Source of the DNA: Thermoflexales bacterium | Lineage (GTDB): Bacteria > Chloroflexota > Anaerolineae > S140-20 | Reading direction: 5' to 3' | Assembly (NCBI GenBank): GCA_015484715.1 | Contig: WFUY01000289.1 | Span: 1 to 11,979 of the forward strand | DNA: 11,979 nucleotides | Shown here: positions 1-6,871 of the stretch, piece after piece | How positions within the stretch are numbered: the first letter of the stretch is position 1 | Layout: each line of letters opens with the position of its first letter | Program-made: the position numbers and the translations under genes | Notes under the pieces: generated by a model | Database searches by the model: none | What the model was told of the DNA's origin: nothing | What the model saw: the letters and a program-made list of their open reading frames with translations, nothing else

Positions 1-892
1 CCTTGGCGATCTCGTAACGGATCTCAGGGTCGGGGTTGGCCAGGGCGAAGATGATGGGGCGCTCGGCCATCGTCTTGACCATCGCCGGCGTGAGCACGTC
101 GGCGACGGAGAGGCCGACGAAGACGTCGGCTCCTCGAACCGCCTCTTCCAGGGTGCGCAGTTCCGTGTCCTGGGCGAAGCGGGCCTTGTAGGGGTTCATC
201 CCCGCCTCCCGGCCCTTGTAGATCACCCCCCGGCTGTCCAGCATCAGGATGTTCTCGCGGCGGGCGCCCAGAAGCAGGTAGAACTCACCGCAGGCGATGC
301 CGGCAGCCCCGGCCCCGTTGATGACGATGCGCACTTCATCAATGCGCTTCCCCACCAGTTCCAAGGCGTTCAGCAGGCCCGCGCCGGAGATGATGGCGGT
401 GCCGTGCTGATCATCGTGAAAGACGGGGATGTCGAGCCGCTCCCGCAACGTCTCCTCGATGTAGAAGCATTCGGGAGCCTTGATGTCCTCCAGGTTGATG
501 CCTCCGAAGGTAGGGGCGAGCAGCTCACAGACCCGAATCACCTCGTCGGGGTCGTGGGTGTCCACCTCGATGTCGAAGACATCTACGTCGGCGAACCGCT
601 TGAAGAGGACCCCCTTGCCCTCCATCACGGGTTTGGCGGCCAGAGCTCCCCGATCTCCCAGGCCCAGGATGGCTGTGCCGTTGGAGACGACGGCGACCAG
701 GTTCCCCTTGGCCGTGTAGGTATAGGCCAGGGAAGGATCCCGCGCGATCTCCAGGACGGGGATGGCGACACCGGGGGTGTAGGCCAGCGAGAGGTCTCGC
801 TGGGTCAACATCGGTTTGGTGGGAACGACTTCGATCTTGCCCGGCCTGCCTTCGGCGTGGTAGGCCAGGGCCTCTTCCTTGGCAATGGTCAT
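1..892 (-). CDS. NAD(P)-dependent malic enzyme, N-terminal part (cut by left edge)
   Basis: The gene encodes a cytoplasmic enzyme that decarboxylates malate oxidatively to pyruvate with an NAD(P) cofactor and a divalent metal. The first 297 codons are present and the frame is open to the window edge. The N-terminal malic domain shows YTPGVA at residues 38-43 (general acid Tyr38), PVMEGK at 88-93 (general base Lys93), the metal-ligand stretch NLEDI around 133-137 (Glu135, Asp136) and HDDQHGTA at 159-166 (Asp161). The NAD-binding domain starts near residue 185, with NGAGAAG at 192-198 and [11 protein letters not shown] near 218-228, and ends at NPDPEI (286-291). The ATG at 892 is preceded by GAGGTGA (897-903) at 4 nt. 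I cannot tell whether the full protein is the short single-module form or the longer MaeB type with a phosphotransacetylase-like tail, because the C-terminus is outside. NAD versus NADP preference is also undecided. Confidence 0.95.
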   Translation of the reverse strand, partial: MTIAKEEALAYHAEGRPGKIEVVPTKPMLTQRDLSLAYTPGVAIPVLEIARDPSLAYTYTAKGNLVAVVSNGTAILGLGDRGALAAKPVMEGKGVLFKRFADVDVFDIEVDTHDPDEVIRVCELLAPTFGGINLEDIKAPECFYIEETLRERLDIPVFHDDQHGTAIISGAGLLNALELVGKRIDEVRIVINGAGAAGIACGEFYLLLGARRENILMLDSRGVIYKGREAGMNPYKARFAQDTELRTLEEAVRGADVFVGLSVADVLTPAMVKTMAERPIIFALANPDPEIRYEIAK

Positions 893-942
893 CGGGTCAC
901 CTCAACTGGGAAGCTTGACGTGGTCTGTTGTGCCATCTCTGC

Positions 943-970
943 TTTGTACCGAGGACCTCGGAGGTCTGAA
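943..970 (-). promoter_or_regulatory. Weak candidate promoter of the malic enzyme gene with overlapping palindromes
   Basis: On the minus strand TTCAGA (965-970) and TACAAA (943-948) are 16 bp apart, each matching four of six consensus bases, and would start a leader of about 44 nt. The spacer holds CCGAGG-A-CCTCGG (949-961), which overlaps a second perfect palindrome GACCTC-G-GAGGTC (954-966). The dyads fall where a repressor could block polymerase. The promoter itself is a weak match; the palindromes are directly visible. Confidence 0.35.
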
Positions 971-1011
971 GAAAGGATGCCAGCAGACAGGATGGTTACC
1001 CCGCCTCTCCG

Positions 1012-1044
1012 AAAAAAGGCCCGGAGTTCCTGGGGACCTCCGGG
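1012..1044 (-). terminator. Rho-independent terminator of the PDO gene
   Basis: Read on the minus strand, a perfect 7-bp G+C-rich stem (CCCGGAG/CTCCGGG, arms 1038-1044 and 1020-1026) encloses an 11-nt loop. It is followed, after CC, by a run of six T (1012-1017). It lies 14 nt beyond the PDO stop codon and just before the malic enzyme promoter region, so the two genes are separate transcription units. Confidence 0.85.
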
Positions 1045-1057
1045 AGAAAGAGGGACT

Positions 1058-1732
1058 TCACATCTTGCCTTCGGCACGCAGGACAGCCTCTTGGAGGCGG
1101 GCCAGCAGGTAAGGCTCGGGTACAGCCCCTTCCTGGTGCACCGTCTCATTGATGACGATGCGAGGTACCCCCATCACCTGATATTTCTGGGCCAGGTGGG
1201 GGAACTCGATCACCTCGACCATATCGCCCCGCACCAGGTCGCTGGCGACGGCCAGGTGATGGGCCAGCATCACGGCTCGAGGACAGTAGGGACAGGTGGG
1301 GGTGACGAAGACCTGGATGTGGAGGGGAACGGTCAGTTGGGAGAGGAACTGGCGGGTCTGTGGCATCAGGTCCACCTCGCCCCGGGAGACGGTCTTGAGG
1401 GCATCAAGGAAAGAGGTAAACTCGTAGCCGGAGGGAATGCCGTAGAAACGGACGCCGTAGTCTTTGTACTGGCCGTCGGACTCGCCCAGGATGACAAGAG
1501 CGGGGATCTTGTCTATGCCGTAAGCCTGCACCTGATCTTGGTCGGTGACGAAATTGTAGACCTCCACCTCGACTTTGTCCGAGAGGGCGGCGACCTCTTC
1601 GGCGAGCTGGCGGGTCTCCAGACAGTACTGGCACTCAAAGTTCTGGGTGAAGTTGAGGATACGGACGCGCCCGGTCAGGCCGGCCAGTTCCTGGCGCACC
1701 TGGCTGGCGGTCTGAGGGTCTAAAAGGGGCAT
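1058..1732 (-). CDS. Protein disulfide oxidoreductase, two thioredoxin folds (PDO/GlrX family)
   Basis: This 224-residue protein is a cytosolic glutaredoxin-like protein disulfide oxidoreductase, a family known from thermophilic archaea and bacteria. There it forms, reduces or isomerises disulfide bonds in intracellular proteins and can accept electrons from a thioredoxin reductase-like partner. Two thioredoxin-fold units are visible. Unit one has the redox motif CQYC at residues 34-37 and cis-proline P77 in KIPA. Unit two has CPYC at 147-150 and cis-proline P190 in GVPR. Both motifs match those of the Pyrococcus furiosus PDO, and the length fits the family. There is no signal peptide. The ATG at 1732 follows AGGAGG (1739-1744) at 6 nt. 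The gene stands alone between its own promoter and a strong terminator. The assignment is firm; the in vivo direction (oxidase, reductase or isomerase) cannot be read from sequence. Confidence 0.93.
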   Translation of the reverse strand: MPLLDPQTASQVRQELAGLTGRVRILNFTQNFECQYCLETRQLAEEVAALSDKVEVEVYNFVTDQDQVQAYGIDKIPALVILGESDGQYKDYGVRFYGIPSGYEFTSFLDALKTVSRGEVDLMPQTRQFLSQLTVPLHIQVFVTPTCPYCPRAVMLAHHLAVASDLVRGDMVEVIEFPHLAQKYQVMGVPRIVINETVHQEGAVPEPYLLARLQEAVLRAEGKM

Positions 1733-1787
1733 CGCTTTCCTCCTCGCTTCTTTGCATCGGGTTGCTCAAAGAGGATGGAAGGGCACG

Positions 1788-1819
1788 GGGGACACAAAGG
1801 GCATCCCCGTTGTGTCCCC
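1788..1819 (-). promoter_or_regulatory. Leader hairpin upstream of the PDO gene
   Basis: A perfect 10-bp inverted repeat (GGGGACACAA at 1788-1797, TTGTGTCCCC at 1810-1819) surrounds a 12-nt loop that can itself pair GGG with CCC. It lies wholly inside the predicted 5' leader of the PDO mRNA, about 19 nt after the predicted start and about 55 nt before the ATG. No T-run follows on either strand, so it is not a standard terminator. It could be an RNA control element or a DNA operator. Confidence 0.55.
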
Positions 1820-1844
1820 TGGAACTCGGTGAGCTTCGGGGTGA

Positions 1845-1873
1845 ATCATACAAAGAAACCAGGGGCTTGTCAA
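1845..1873 (-). promoter_or_regulatory. Sigma-70-type promoter of the PDO gene
   Basis: On the minus strand a perfect -35 box TTGACA (1868-1873) and a -10 box TATGAT (1845-1850, five of six) are separated by 17 bp. Transcription would begin near 1838 and give a leader of about 105 nt. This is the best housekeeping promoter match in the window. Confidence 0.8.
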
Positions 1874-2056
1874 GGAGGAGCCGCTTACCCCTATGGCCTA
1901 TCCACGCTCAGGCAAGAGCTAGGTTCCCGGGGTCCCTGAGGGGCGACCTGCACCTTGGGATGCTCTCGGAAGGGTGAGCGCGTTGCCTCCCAGGGCCGCC
2001 CTCTAGACCTGGGGAATCTCCAGGGTTAAAGCATTGAGGGCCCTGTTCCCAACTTG

Positions 2057-4633
2057 TTATGGAGACTTCGGTGGGCGAGCGGGTTCGAGGGCAATGATGG
2101 TGCTTAGATCGGCGACGAAGCGGTTCAGCCCTTTCACGTAGCTATCCAGGTAATCCTGGGCCAGTAGATCGGCCAACGTTGCTTCGCCCAGGGCCAAAAG
2201 GTGGAAGACGAAGGGACGGAAGTCCCGCAGGCTGATGTGCATCCGCCCCTCATCGTCGGTCAGGATCCCCCAGATCAGTTCCTTGGTCTTGCCATCGTCC
2301 TTGGCGCTGATAAAGCGGGCGAGGGAGCTACCCGGCGCAACCCGCCCTACGTTGGAGAAGACCTCACTGCCCTTGATGATCTCGTTCAGAACCCCAATGC
2401 GCTGGGGGATCTGATCCAGCAGGTGCTGCATCGAAGGGGGGAGGTGGGCCAGCAGCCGGATGGTGGCGGTGTTGAAGCTCTCGCCACGCATCGTCACCGC
2501 CTTGACGGCATCCAGCAGCTCACCGAAGGCCTTCAGGTAGGCCAAGAGCTCTCGACGCGCCCGGTCGAAAGCAGTCCAGTGCTCGGGGGTGGGATCGTCT
2601 CGATAGGTCCGATACCGCTGCCGGGTGGTGGCAAAGCGATCGCGGATCTCGGTCAGGGGATTACGGAAGGTGGTGGGAAAGACCCGCTCCTGGGGGGAGA
2701 CGTTGCTGGCATCCATCGGGATGAGAAGGGCGGGGTTGGTCTCCCCTAGACGGGCCATCGTCATCATAATGGACTGCCAAGCGGCACGTCCCTCCGGAGT
2801 GGTGGCCCGGCTGTGAAAAGCCTCCAGGGCCTGGCGAACGGTCGGGGAGGGCCGATAGTCAGCAACGTGGAAGAAGCGATAGAGGAGGAGCAGGTCGTTG
2901 ACCGTCAGGTGGACGCCCCGCTGACGCAGCCACTTGCGCAAGCGAAAGAGACGGCGGGTGTCCACACCCTTGGATTCGGCAGCGGCCTCGCTCCGTTGAC
3001 GGTGGGGGCTGGCCAGGACCTCCACTTCCGGGCTGTTGAGAAGCCGTAGGGGCTGAGGGGACGGCGTCTGGGGCACGACAGGGCGTCCGGCCAGGCGGCG
3101 GTACCAGTGGATGGCGCTGTCGGTCAGCACCTCGGCGACGGCCATCCCCCACATCCCGTCGAAGAAGATGTGGGACTGGTCAAAGACCATGCTCCGCTCG
3201 GTGCGGAAGAGGGTGAGAGCGTGGTCACCGATGCCCCGATGGTCCTGCCGGATGTAGGCGAGGGGAAGCTCGTGGGGACGGCAGTCCCAGTTAATGACGA
3301 TGGGGGCACGACGCAGTGCCTCGATCTCCTCCTGGGTGGCGGCAGGCAGCCGCTTCCGCAACTGGGGCTGAAGCGCCCTGGGGCTCTCGGCCAGCAGCAG
3401 GTCGAGGGTGGGGGCCGCTCCGGTCTGGGGGACAGCGAAGATAGCGGCCAACCAGTTCATCACAGCCTCCGGCGTGGGAGGACGCAGACTGCCCAGCAGG
3501 TGGCCGCTCTTCCGATACCAGACCCGTCCGCTTCGGTCCACCAGGAGCGGTTGGCCGGCGGCGTCGCAGAGTTCTTCGTCGGAGAGGGCATAAAGGGGCA
3601 CCGGCAGCGCCCCCCGAGCTTGGGGGGGATAGCAGAGGGGACTACCCCGTTCGTCCTGCTGACAGGCCGGAAGCAGGTAGGTGTGGCCTTGCCAGACGAA
3701 GGCGATGGTCGCCTGCCAGAGAGGGAGAGGGATCCGGTGCTCCTGATAGCGATCGGGCTCCAGGATGGCCAGGATCGTCATCTGCTCTTGGTAGGCAGGC
3801 AACTCCTCGGTCAGGCGCTCCTGATAGCGCTGACGAAAGCGCTTCTGGGCCTCCGGTGGGAGGAGAGCCAGCCGTTGCTTAAAGAAACGACGAAAGGCGG
3901 CCTGACGGTGGAGCAGGTAATCCGCCCCATCTTCGGGGCGATGGTAAGGGCGCTCCCGGTTCCAGTCCCGAATGAGGGTGACGAAAGGGGGCCGATCAGC
4001 CACATCGGTCTCCGTCGCTTCTTCCAGCAGGAGCCGTAGCATCACCCGCTCTGTCCAGTCGGCGGCCAGGAGGTCGTCGTAGCAGTAGAGGAGTTCCAGA
4101 GCGGCGTAAACCCAGGCAGCCGCCACCGCCACGGGATCGGGATCCGGGGGCAGGGAGCGATGGAAGCCCACGGTCTCATTGGCGTGACGGGCGGTGTCCT
4201 CCCGCATGCCGAACTGGAGGTAGAACTGCCAGGTGCCCTGAGGGAAGGCGCTCTCGGGATCCTTGCCCGCCAGTTGCAGGATCTTTTGGTAGGCGTAGAG
4301 AACGGCAGCGGGGCCGGCGACGAAGACACCGTAAAGCCCCTGGGGGATCAGACTGAGGCCACGCATCAGCGCGGTCAGGTCGCGCCGCACCTGGTTGGGG
4401 GTGACGCGGCGTCCCTTGAGCTTCACCAGACCGCTGAGAACGAAGGCGGGCAGGTTGCCGGCCGGCAGGACCTGGGCGATCTCCCGCTGGATGGCCCGGA
4501 TCTCGGGCAAGGTGAGCCGGGTGAGCTCCATCAAGGTGCTGTCGTCAATCCGCAGGAGGGCGGCCATCGTGGCCCGCCGCGAGCGTTCCAGCGCCTGGCG
4601 CTGGGTCGAGGAAGGCTGGGTGTCGGTAGTCAT
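2057..4633 (-). CDS. Unassigned 858-residue protein with a CAT-like/condensation-like acyltransferase HxxxDG motif
   Basis: I do not recognise the family. The N-terminal 300 residues look mainly helical and are rich in Arg, Leu and Ala, with a hydrophobic stretch around 98-122 (LIPQGLYGVF...). There is no signal peptide. Residues 300-400 look like a beta-rich insert. Around 446-512 the protein reads INWDCRPHELPLAYI, then MVFDQSHIFFDGMWG. The core H488-I-F-F-D492-G493 fits the HxxxDG active-site signature of CoA-dependent acyltransferases, such as BAHD enzymes, NRPS condensation domains, wax ester synthases and carnitine acyltransferases. A later EVFSNVGRVAPGSS (757-770) and DEGRMHISLRDFR (794-806) resemble the second lobe of that fold. 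Substrate and acyl donor are unknown. The ATG at 4633 follows GGGGGAG at 4 nt. It is transcribed away from mgsA and appears to be monocistronic. The acyltransferase call rests on motif resemblance only. Loss of activity or a structural role is possible. Confidence 0.9.
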   Translation of the reverse strand: MTTDTQPSSTQRQALERSRRATMAALLRIDDSTLMELTRLTLPEIRAIQREIAQVLPAGNLPAFVLSGLVKLKGRRVTPNQVRRDLTALMRGLSLIPQGLYGVFVAGPAAVLYAYQKILQLAGKDPESAFPQGTWQFYLQFGMREDTARHANETVGFHRSLPPDPDPVAVAAAWVYAALELLYCYDDLLAADWTERVMLRLLLEEATETDVADRPPFVTLIRDWNRERPYHRPEDGADYLLHRQAAFRRFFKQRLALLPPEAQKRFRQRYQERLTEELPAYQEQMTILAILEPDRYQEHRIPLPLWQATIAFVWQGHTYLLPACQQDERGSPLCYPPQARGALPVPLYALSDEELCDAAGQPLLVDRSGRVWYRKSGHLLGSLRPPTPEAVMNWLAAIFAVPQTGAAPTLDLLLAESPRALQPQLRKRLPAATQEEIEALRRAPIVINWDCRPHELPLAYIRQDHRGIGDHALTLFRTERSMVFDQSHIFFDGMWGMAVAEVLTDSAIHWYRRLAGRPVVPQTPSPQPLRLLNSPEVEVLASPHRQRSEAAAESKGVDTRRLFRLRKWLRQRGVHLTVNDLLLLYRFFHVADYRPSPTVRQALEAFHSRATTPEGRAAWQSIMMTMARLGETNPALLIPMDASNVSPQERVFPTTFRNPLTEIRDRFATTRQRYRTYRDDPTPEHWTAFDRARRELLAYLKAFGELLDAVKAVTMRGESFNTATIRLLAHLPPSMQHLLDQIPQRIGVLNEIIKGSEVFSNVGRVAPGSSLARFISAKDDGKTKELIWGILTDDEGRMHISLRDFRPFVFHLLALGEATLADLLAQDYLDSYVKGLNRFVADLSTIIALEPARPPKSP

Positions 4634-4669
4634 CCTTCTCCCCCATCTTGTCCTAACCGCTCAACGGGC

Positions 4670-4702
4670 ACCCTCCTGCGGGAGGGTCCCTGATGGGTCA
4701 GG
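4670..4702 (-). promoter_or_regulatory. Two adjacent hairpins just upstream of the 858-residue gene
   Basis: Two perfect small stem-loops lie one base apart: CCTGA/TCAGG with a 4-nt loop (4689-4702), then ACCCTCC/GGAGGGT with a 4-nt loop (4670-4687). Both precede the ribosome site by about 30 nt. The CCCTCCC arm is also complementary to the GGGAG core of the ribosome site near 4637-4643, so alternative pairing that masks or frees it is conceivable. Confidence 0.4.
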
Positions 4703-4766
4703 TAGCTCCAACGTGGTATTGAGGACAGGCCGGCAGGCCGGCCGCTGACCGGGAAGCATGGTGCCT

Positions 4767-4792
4767 CGGTATCGTACCCCCGGTATTGTACC
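4767..4792. repeat. Tandem operator-like direct repeat, each copy a quasi-palindrome
   Basis: CGGTATCGTACC (4767-4778) and CGGTATTGTACC (4781-4792) differ at one base and are spaced 14 bp start to start. Each carries GGTA-3 nt-TACC dyad symmetry. On the minus strand the copies contain TACAAT and TACGAT, which resemble -10 boxes. The pair lies about 135 bp upstream of the 858-residue gene and could be a repressor or activator site in its promoter. No well-matched -35 box was found. Confidence 0.5.
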
Positions 4793-4884
4793 TCAATTTG
4801 CGCGAAAAGCCCGTCCGATGGCCGTGCTGTCCCCACATCCCAGAGGCAGTGGTAGGATCGGTCATCCACCAATGGACACCAAGG

Positions 4885-5064
4885 CACGAATCACGGAGCA
4901 GTGATTACCCACGAGTGAGCGGGAAAGTGGTCCGTAGCAGGCCGTCCATGAATTTCTCACAAATGCACGAATGAGGCGGTCCTTAATTCGTGCATTCGTG
5001 CCCCATTCGTGAACGGCTAGTCTCCCTATCTCCAAAGATATGGGTAACCACCGGAATCACGGAG
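4885..5064. repeat. Cluster of CACGAAT/ATTCGTG short intergenic repeats
   Basis: The heptamer CACGAAT occurs at 4885-4891 and 4966-4972. Its complement ATTCGTG occurs at 4986-4992, 4994-5000 and 5005-5011. Two copies form a perfect 10-bp inverted repeat, ATGCACGAAT (4963-4972) and ATTCGTGCAT (4986-4995), with a 13-nt loop. GAATCACGGAG also appears twice (4888-4898, 5054-5064). The elements are confined to the non-coding gap between the divergent genes. Irregular spacing and mixed orientation argue against a CRISPR. They look like a dispersed intergenic repeat family or a remnant of one. Confidence 0.6.
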
Positions 5065-5066
5065 GT

Positions 5067-5095
5067 TTGCCGGAGGAAGGATACTGTGGTATATT
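5067..5095 (+). promoter_or_regulatory. Candidate sigma-70 promoter of the mgsA-MFS operon
   Basis: TTGCCG (5067-5072, four of six) and TATATT (5090-5095, five of six) are 17 bp apart and would start a leader of about 42 nt. The second GAATCACGGAG repeat ends immediately before the -35 box. Confidence 0.5.
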
Positions 5096-5143
5096 CAAGA
5101 GGTTGTCCTGTCGTTCACAAGTGTCCTGCCAAGGAGTCCTACG

Positions 5144-5512
5144 ATGAAAACCCTGGCCCTCATTGCCCACGATGGGAAGAAAGCCGATATGGTCGCTTTC
5201 GCCACCTTCAACCGGGAGAAGCTCTCCGGCTACCGCCTGATCGCTACGGCGACCACTGGAAAGCTGCTGGTGGAGAAGGTAGGACTGGAGGTGGAGCGGC
5301 TGCTCTCCGGCCCCTACGGAGGCGATGCCCAGATCGCCGCACGAGTGGCCCAGGGCGAGGTCCACGGCGTCTTCTTCTTCGTGGATCCCCTGGACAAGCA
5401 TCCCCACGATCCTGACATCCAGACCCTCCTCCGGGTCTGCAACGTCCACAACGTTCCGTTGGCGACCAACGTGGCGACGGCCGACCTCATCATCTCTACC
5501 GAGGCACTGTGA
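5144..5512 (+). CDS. mgsA: Methylglyoxal synthase
   Basis: This cytosolic enzyme converts dihydroxyacetone phosphate to methylglyoxal plus phosphate, an overflow route out of lower glycolysis when phosphate is short or sugar phosphates build up. The 122-residue protein aligns with the E. coli enzyme (152 residues) at an offset of ten. It has IAHD at 7-10 (His9, Asp10), the phosphate-binding ATTG at 36-39, GPYGGD at 56-61 with the catalytic Asp61, DPLDKHPHDPD at 81-91 (Asp81, His88, Asp91) and NVPLATNVATAD at 103-113. All key residues are kept. The length suits the shorter members of the family. The ATG at 5144 follows AAGGAG (5131-5136) at 7 nt. It is the first gene of a two-gene unit with an MFS transporter. 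Confidence 0.96.
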   Translation: MKTLALIAHDGKKADMVAFATFNREKLSGYRLIATATTGKLLVEKVGLEVERLLSGPYGGDAQIAARVAQGEVHGVFFFVDPLDKHPHDPDIQTLLRVCNVHNVPLATNVATADLIISTEAL

Positions 5513-5515
5513 ACC

Positions 5516-6814
5516 GTGGAAACCCCTTTCGCCCAGCGCCATTACCGCCGTAACGCGCTGGTCATCTTCCTTGACTATGTGGCCTTTGGCCTGGGCTTGG
5601 CCCTCTCCCATCCGGCTACGGTGTTGCCGGCCTTCGTCCAACAGCTTACCACTTCGACGCTGGCCCTGAGCCTGGTCGGTGTCATCAGCGGCGGCGGCTG
5701 GCAGCTTCCCCAACTGGTCGCAGCCCGCTTCCTGACCCACCGCCCCCGGATGAAGCCCTACCTCATCGGGGCGGGGCTGGTGGGTCGCCCGCTCTGGTGG
5801 GGGCTGGCCCTGCTCCTCTGGCTGGGCTTCTCCCGCCCCTCCTGGGCTGTGCTGGCCTTCTTCTTCCTCGTGCTGGCCCTCTTCTGGGTGACCGATGCCC
5901 TGGCCGTCATCGCCTGGTTCGACGTACTGGCCAAGGTGATCCCCACGGAGCGCCGGGGGCGGCTGATCGGCCTCTCCCAGTTCGTCAGCGGACTGATGGC
6001 CGCCGGTGCCGGCGTGCTGGTAGGGCGTCTCCTGGGGCCAGACGGCCCCCCCTTCCCCCAGAACTACGCCATCCTCTTCGCCTTGGCCGGCCTCAGCTAC
6101 ATGCTGGGCCTGGCGGCCCTTACCGTGATCCGAGAGCCACCCGGGGTGGTGGATGCGCCTATGCCAAGCTGGCGTGATTACCTCCCGCTCTTGGGGCGCA
6201 CGTTGCGGGACGATGCCCTCTTTCGGCGGCTCGTCCTCGTCCGCCTGTTGGTGGGCCTGGAGCAGATGGTCACCCCCTTCTATGTGGTCTACGCCATCGA
6301 GGAGTTGGGCTTCTCCCAGGCGGCGGTGGGTGGGTTCGTCGCCGCCCAGACGCTAGGTGGGGTGGCCGGCAGCCTGGGATTGGGACTGGTCGCCGATCGC
6401 AAAGGAACCTGGCGCGTCATCCAACTCTCCGGCTTGGCCAGCCTCTCGGCCCCCTTGGTCGCCCTGGGGCTCTACCTGGCCGGCGTTCAAGCAGGAGACA
6501 GGCTGGCCATCCTCTTCGTCTGGGTCTTCGCGGCCATCGGGATTGTAGGCAGCGCGTTGATGGTGGGCTACTTCAACTACGCCCTGGAGATCACGCCCCC
6601 TGACCAACGTCCCGTCTACATGGGGCTTCTGAACGCACTGAGCGGAACGCTGGTGCTGGCCCCCCTCCTCGGTGGCTGGATCCTGACGCTGAGCTCGTTC
6701 CCCACCCTCTTTGGCGTGGCCACCTGCGGGATCGCCCTGGGGCTGGCTCTGACTCCGGGGTTGGGAGAGGGGCGACAGCACCGGATGGCCTATTTGGGAG
6801 GGGAGTCCTATTGA
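5516..6814 (+). CDS. MFS transporter, coupled to mgsA
   Basis: This is a 432-residue integral membrane protein with about twelve hydrophobic helices in two halves joined by a loop around residues 205-230. The half-repeats show the MFS motif-A pattern: KVIPTERRGRLIGL near residues 141-154 and GLVADRKGTWRVI near 292-304. The start is a GTG at 5516, three bases after the mgsA stop. The only ribosome-site-like sequence is GAGG (5501-5504) inside mgsA at 11 nt, so translation is probably coupled to mgsA. A terminator follows at 6872. The pairing suggests transport of a metabolite linked to methylglyoxal or triose phosphate, but no substrate can be read from the sequence, and a drug exporter of unrelated function remains possible. 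Confidence 0.9.
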   Translation: METPFAQRHYRRNALVIFLDYVAFGLGLALSHPATVLPAFVQQLTTSTLALSLVGVISGGGWQLPQLVAARFLTHRPRMKPYLIGAGLVGRPLWWGLALLLWLGFSRPSWAVLAFFFLVLALFWVTDALAVIAWFDVLAKVIPTERRGRLIGLSQFVSGLMAAGAGVLVGRLLGPDGPPFPQNYAILFALAGLSYMLGLAALTVIREPPGVVDAPMPSWRDYLPLLGRTLRDDALFRRLVLVRLLVGLEQMVTPFYVVYAIEELGFSQAAVGGFVAAQTLGGVAGSLGLGLVADRKGTWRVIQLSGLASLSAPLVALGLYLAGVQAGDRLAILFVWVFAAIGIVGSALMVGYFNYALEITPPDQRPVYMGLLNALSGTLVLAPLLGGWILTLSSFPTLFGVATCGIALGLALTPGLGEGRQHRMAYLGGESY

Positions 6815-6871
6815 CCTCCCGCCCTTTCATCGCTAAGATGAACAACAGGTAGAGACCTCGCAGCGGAGTTT

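Larger units (their letters stand above)
1733..2056. other. Intergenic region between the PDO gene and the 858-residue gene
   Basis: This 324-bp stretch holds the PDO ribosome site, leader hairpin and promoter (up to 1873). The part from 1874 to 2056 has no convincing gene. It has only short imperfect dyads, such as CCTGG/CCAGG around 2008-2024. No hairpin with a T-run follows the stop of the 858-residue gene, so how that transcript ends is not evident. Confidence 0.6.
4634..5143. other. Divergent intergenic region
   Basis: This 510-bp gap separates the 858-residue gene from mgsA. From left to right it holds the ribosome site and two leader hairpins of the former, a tandem AGGCCGGC pair (4727-4742), the tandem quasi-palindromes, the CACGAAT repeat cluster, and the mgsA promoter and ribosome site. 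Open frames inside it have no ribosome site or recognisable protein, so I call none. Confidence 0.7.

Noticed and set aside
404..1723. A 439-codon open frame on the plus strand opposite malic enzyme and PDO
   Set aside because: Both genes beneath it have full family motifs on the minus strand; the frame spans an intergenic terminator and its product has no recognisable features. It is a high-GC shadow.
1788..1819. The 10-bp hairpin as an intrinsic terminator
   Set aside because: No T-run follows on either strand, and it lies between a strong promoter and its gene.
4630..5055. Small open frames in the divergent intergenic region
   Set aside because: They overlap repeats and promoter elements, lack ribosome sites and give no recognisable protein.
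4885..5064. CACGAAT repeats as a CRISPR array
   Set aside because: The repeats are 7-11 bp, irregularly spaced and in both orientations, with no cas genes nearby.
6838..6852. A four-codon leader peptide (MNNR) before the terminator
   Set aside because: It has no ribosome site, no codon bias of an attenuator peptide, and lies in the tail of the MFS transcript.
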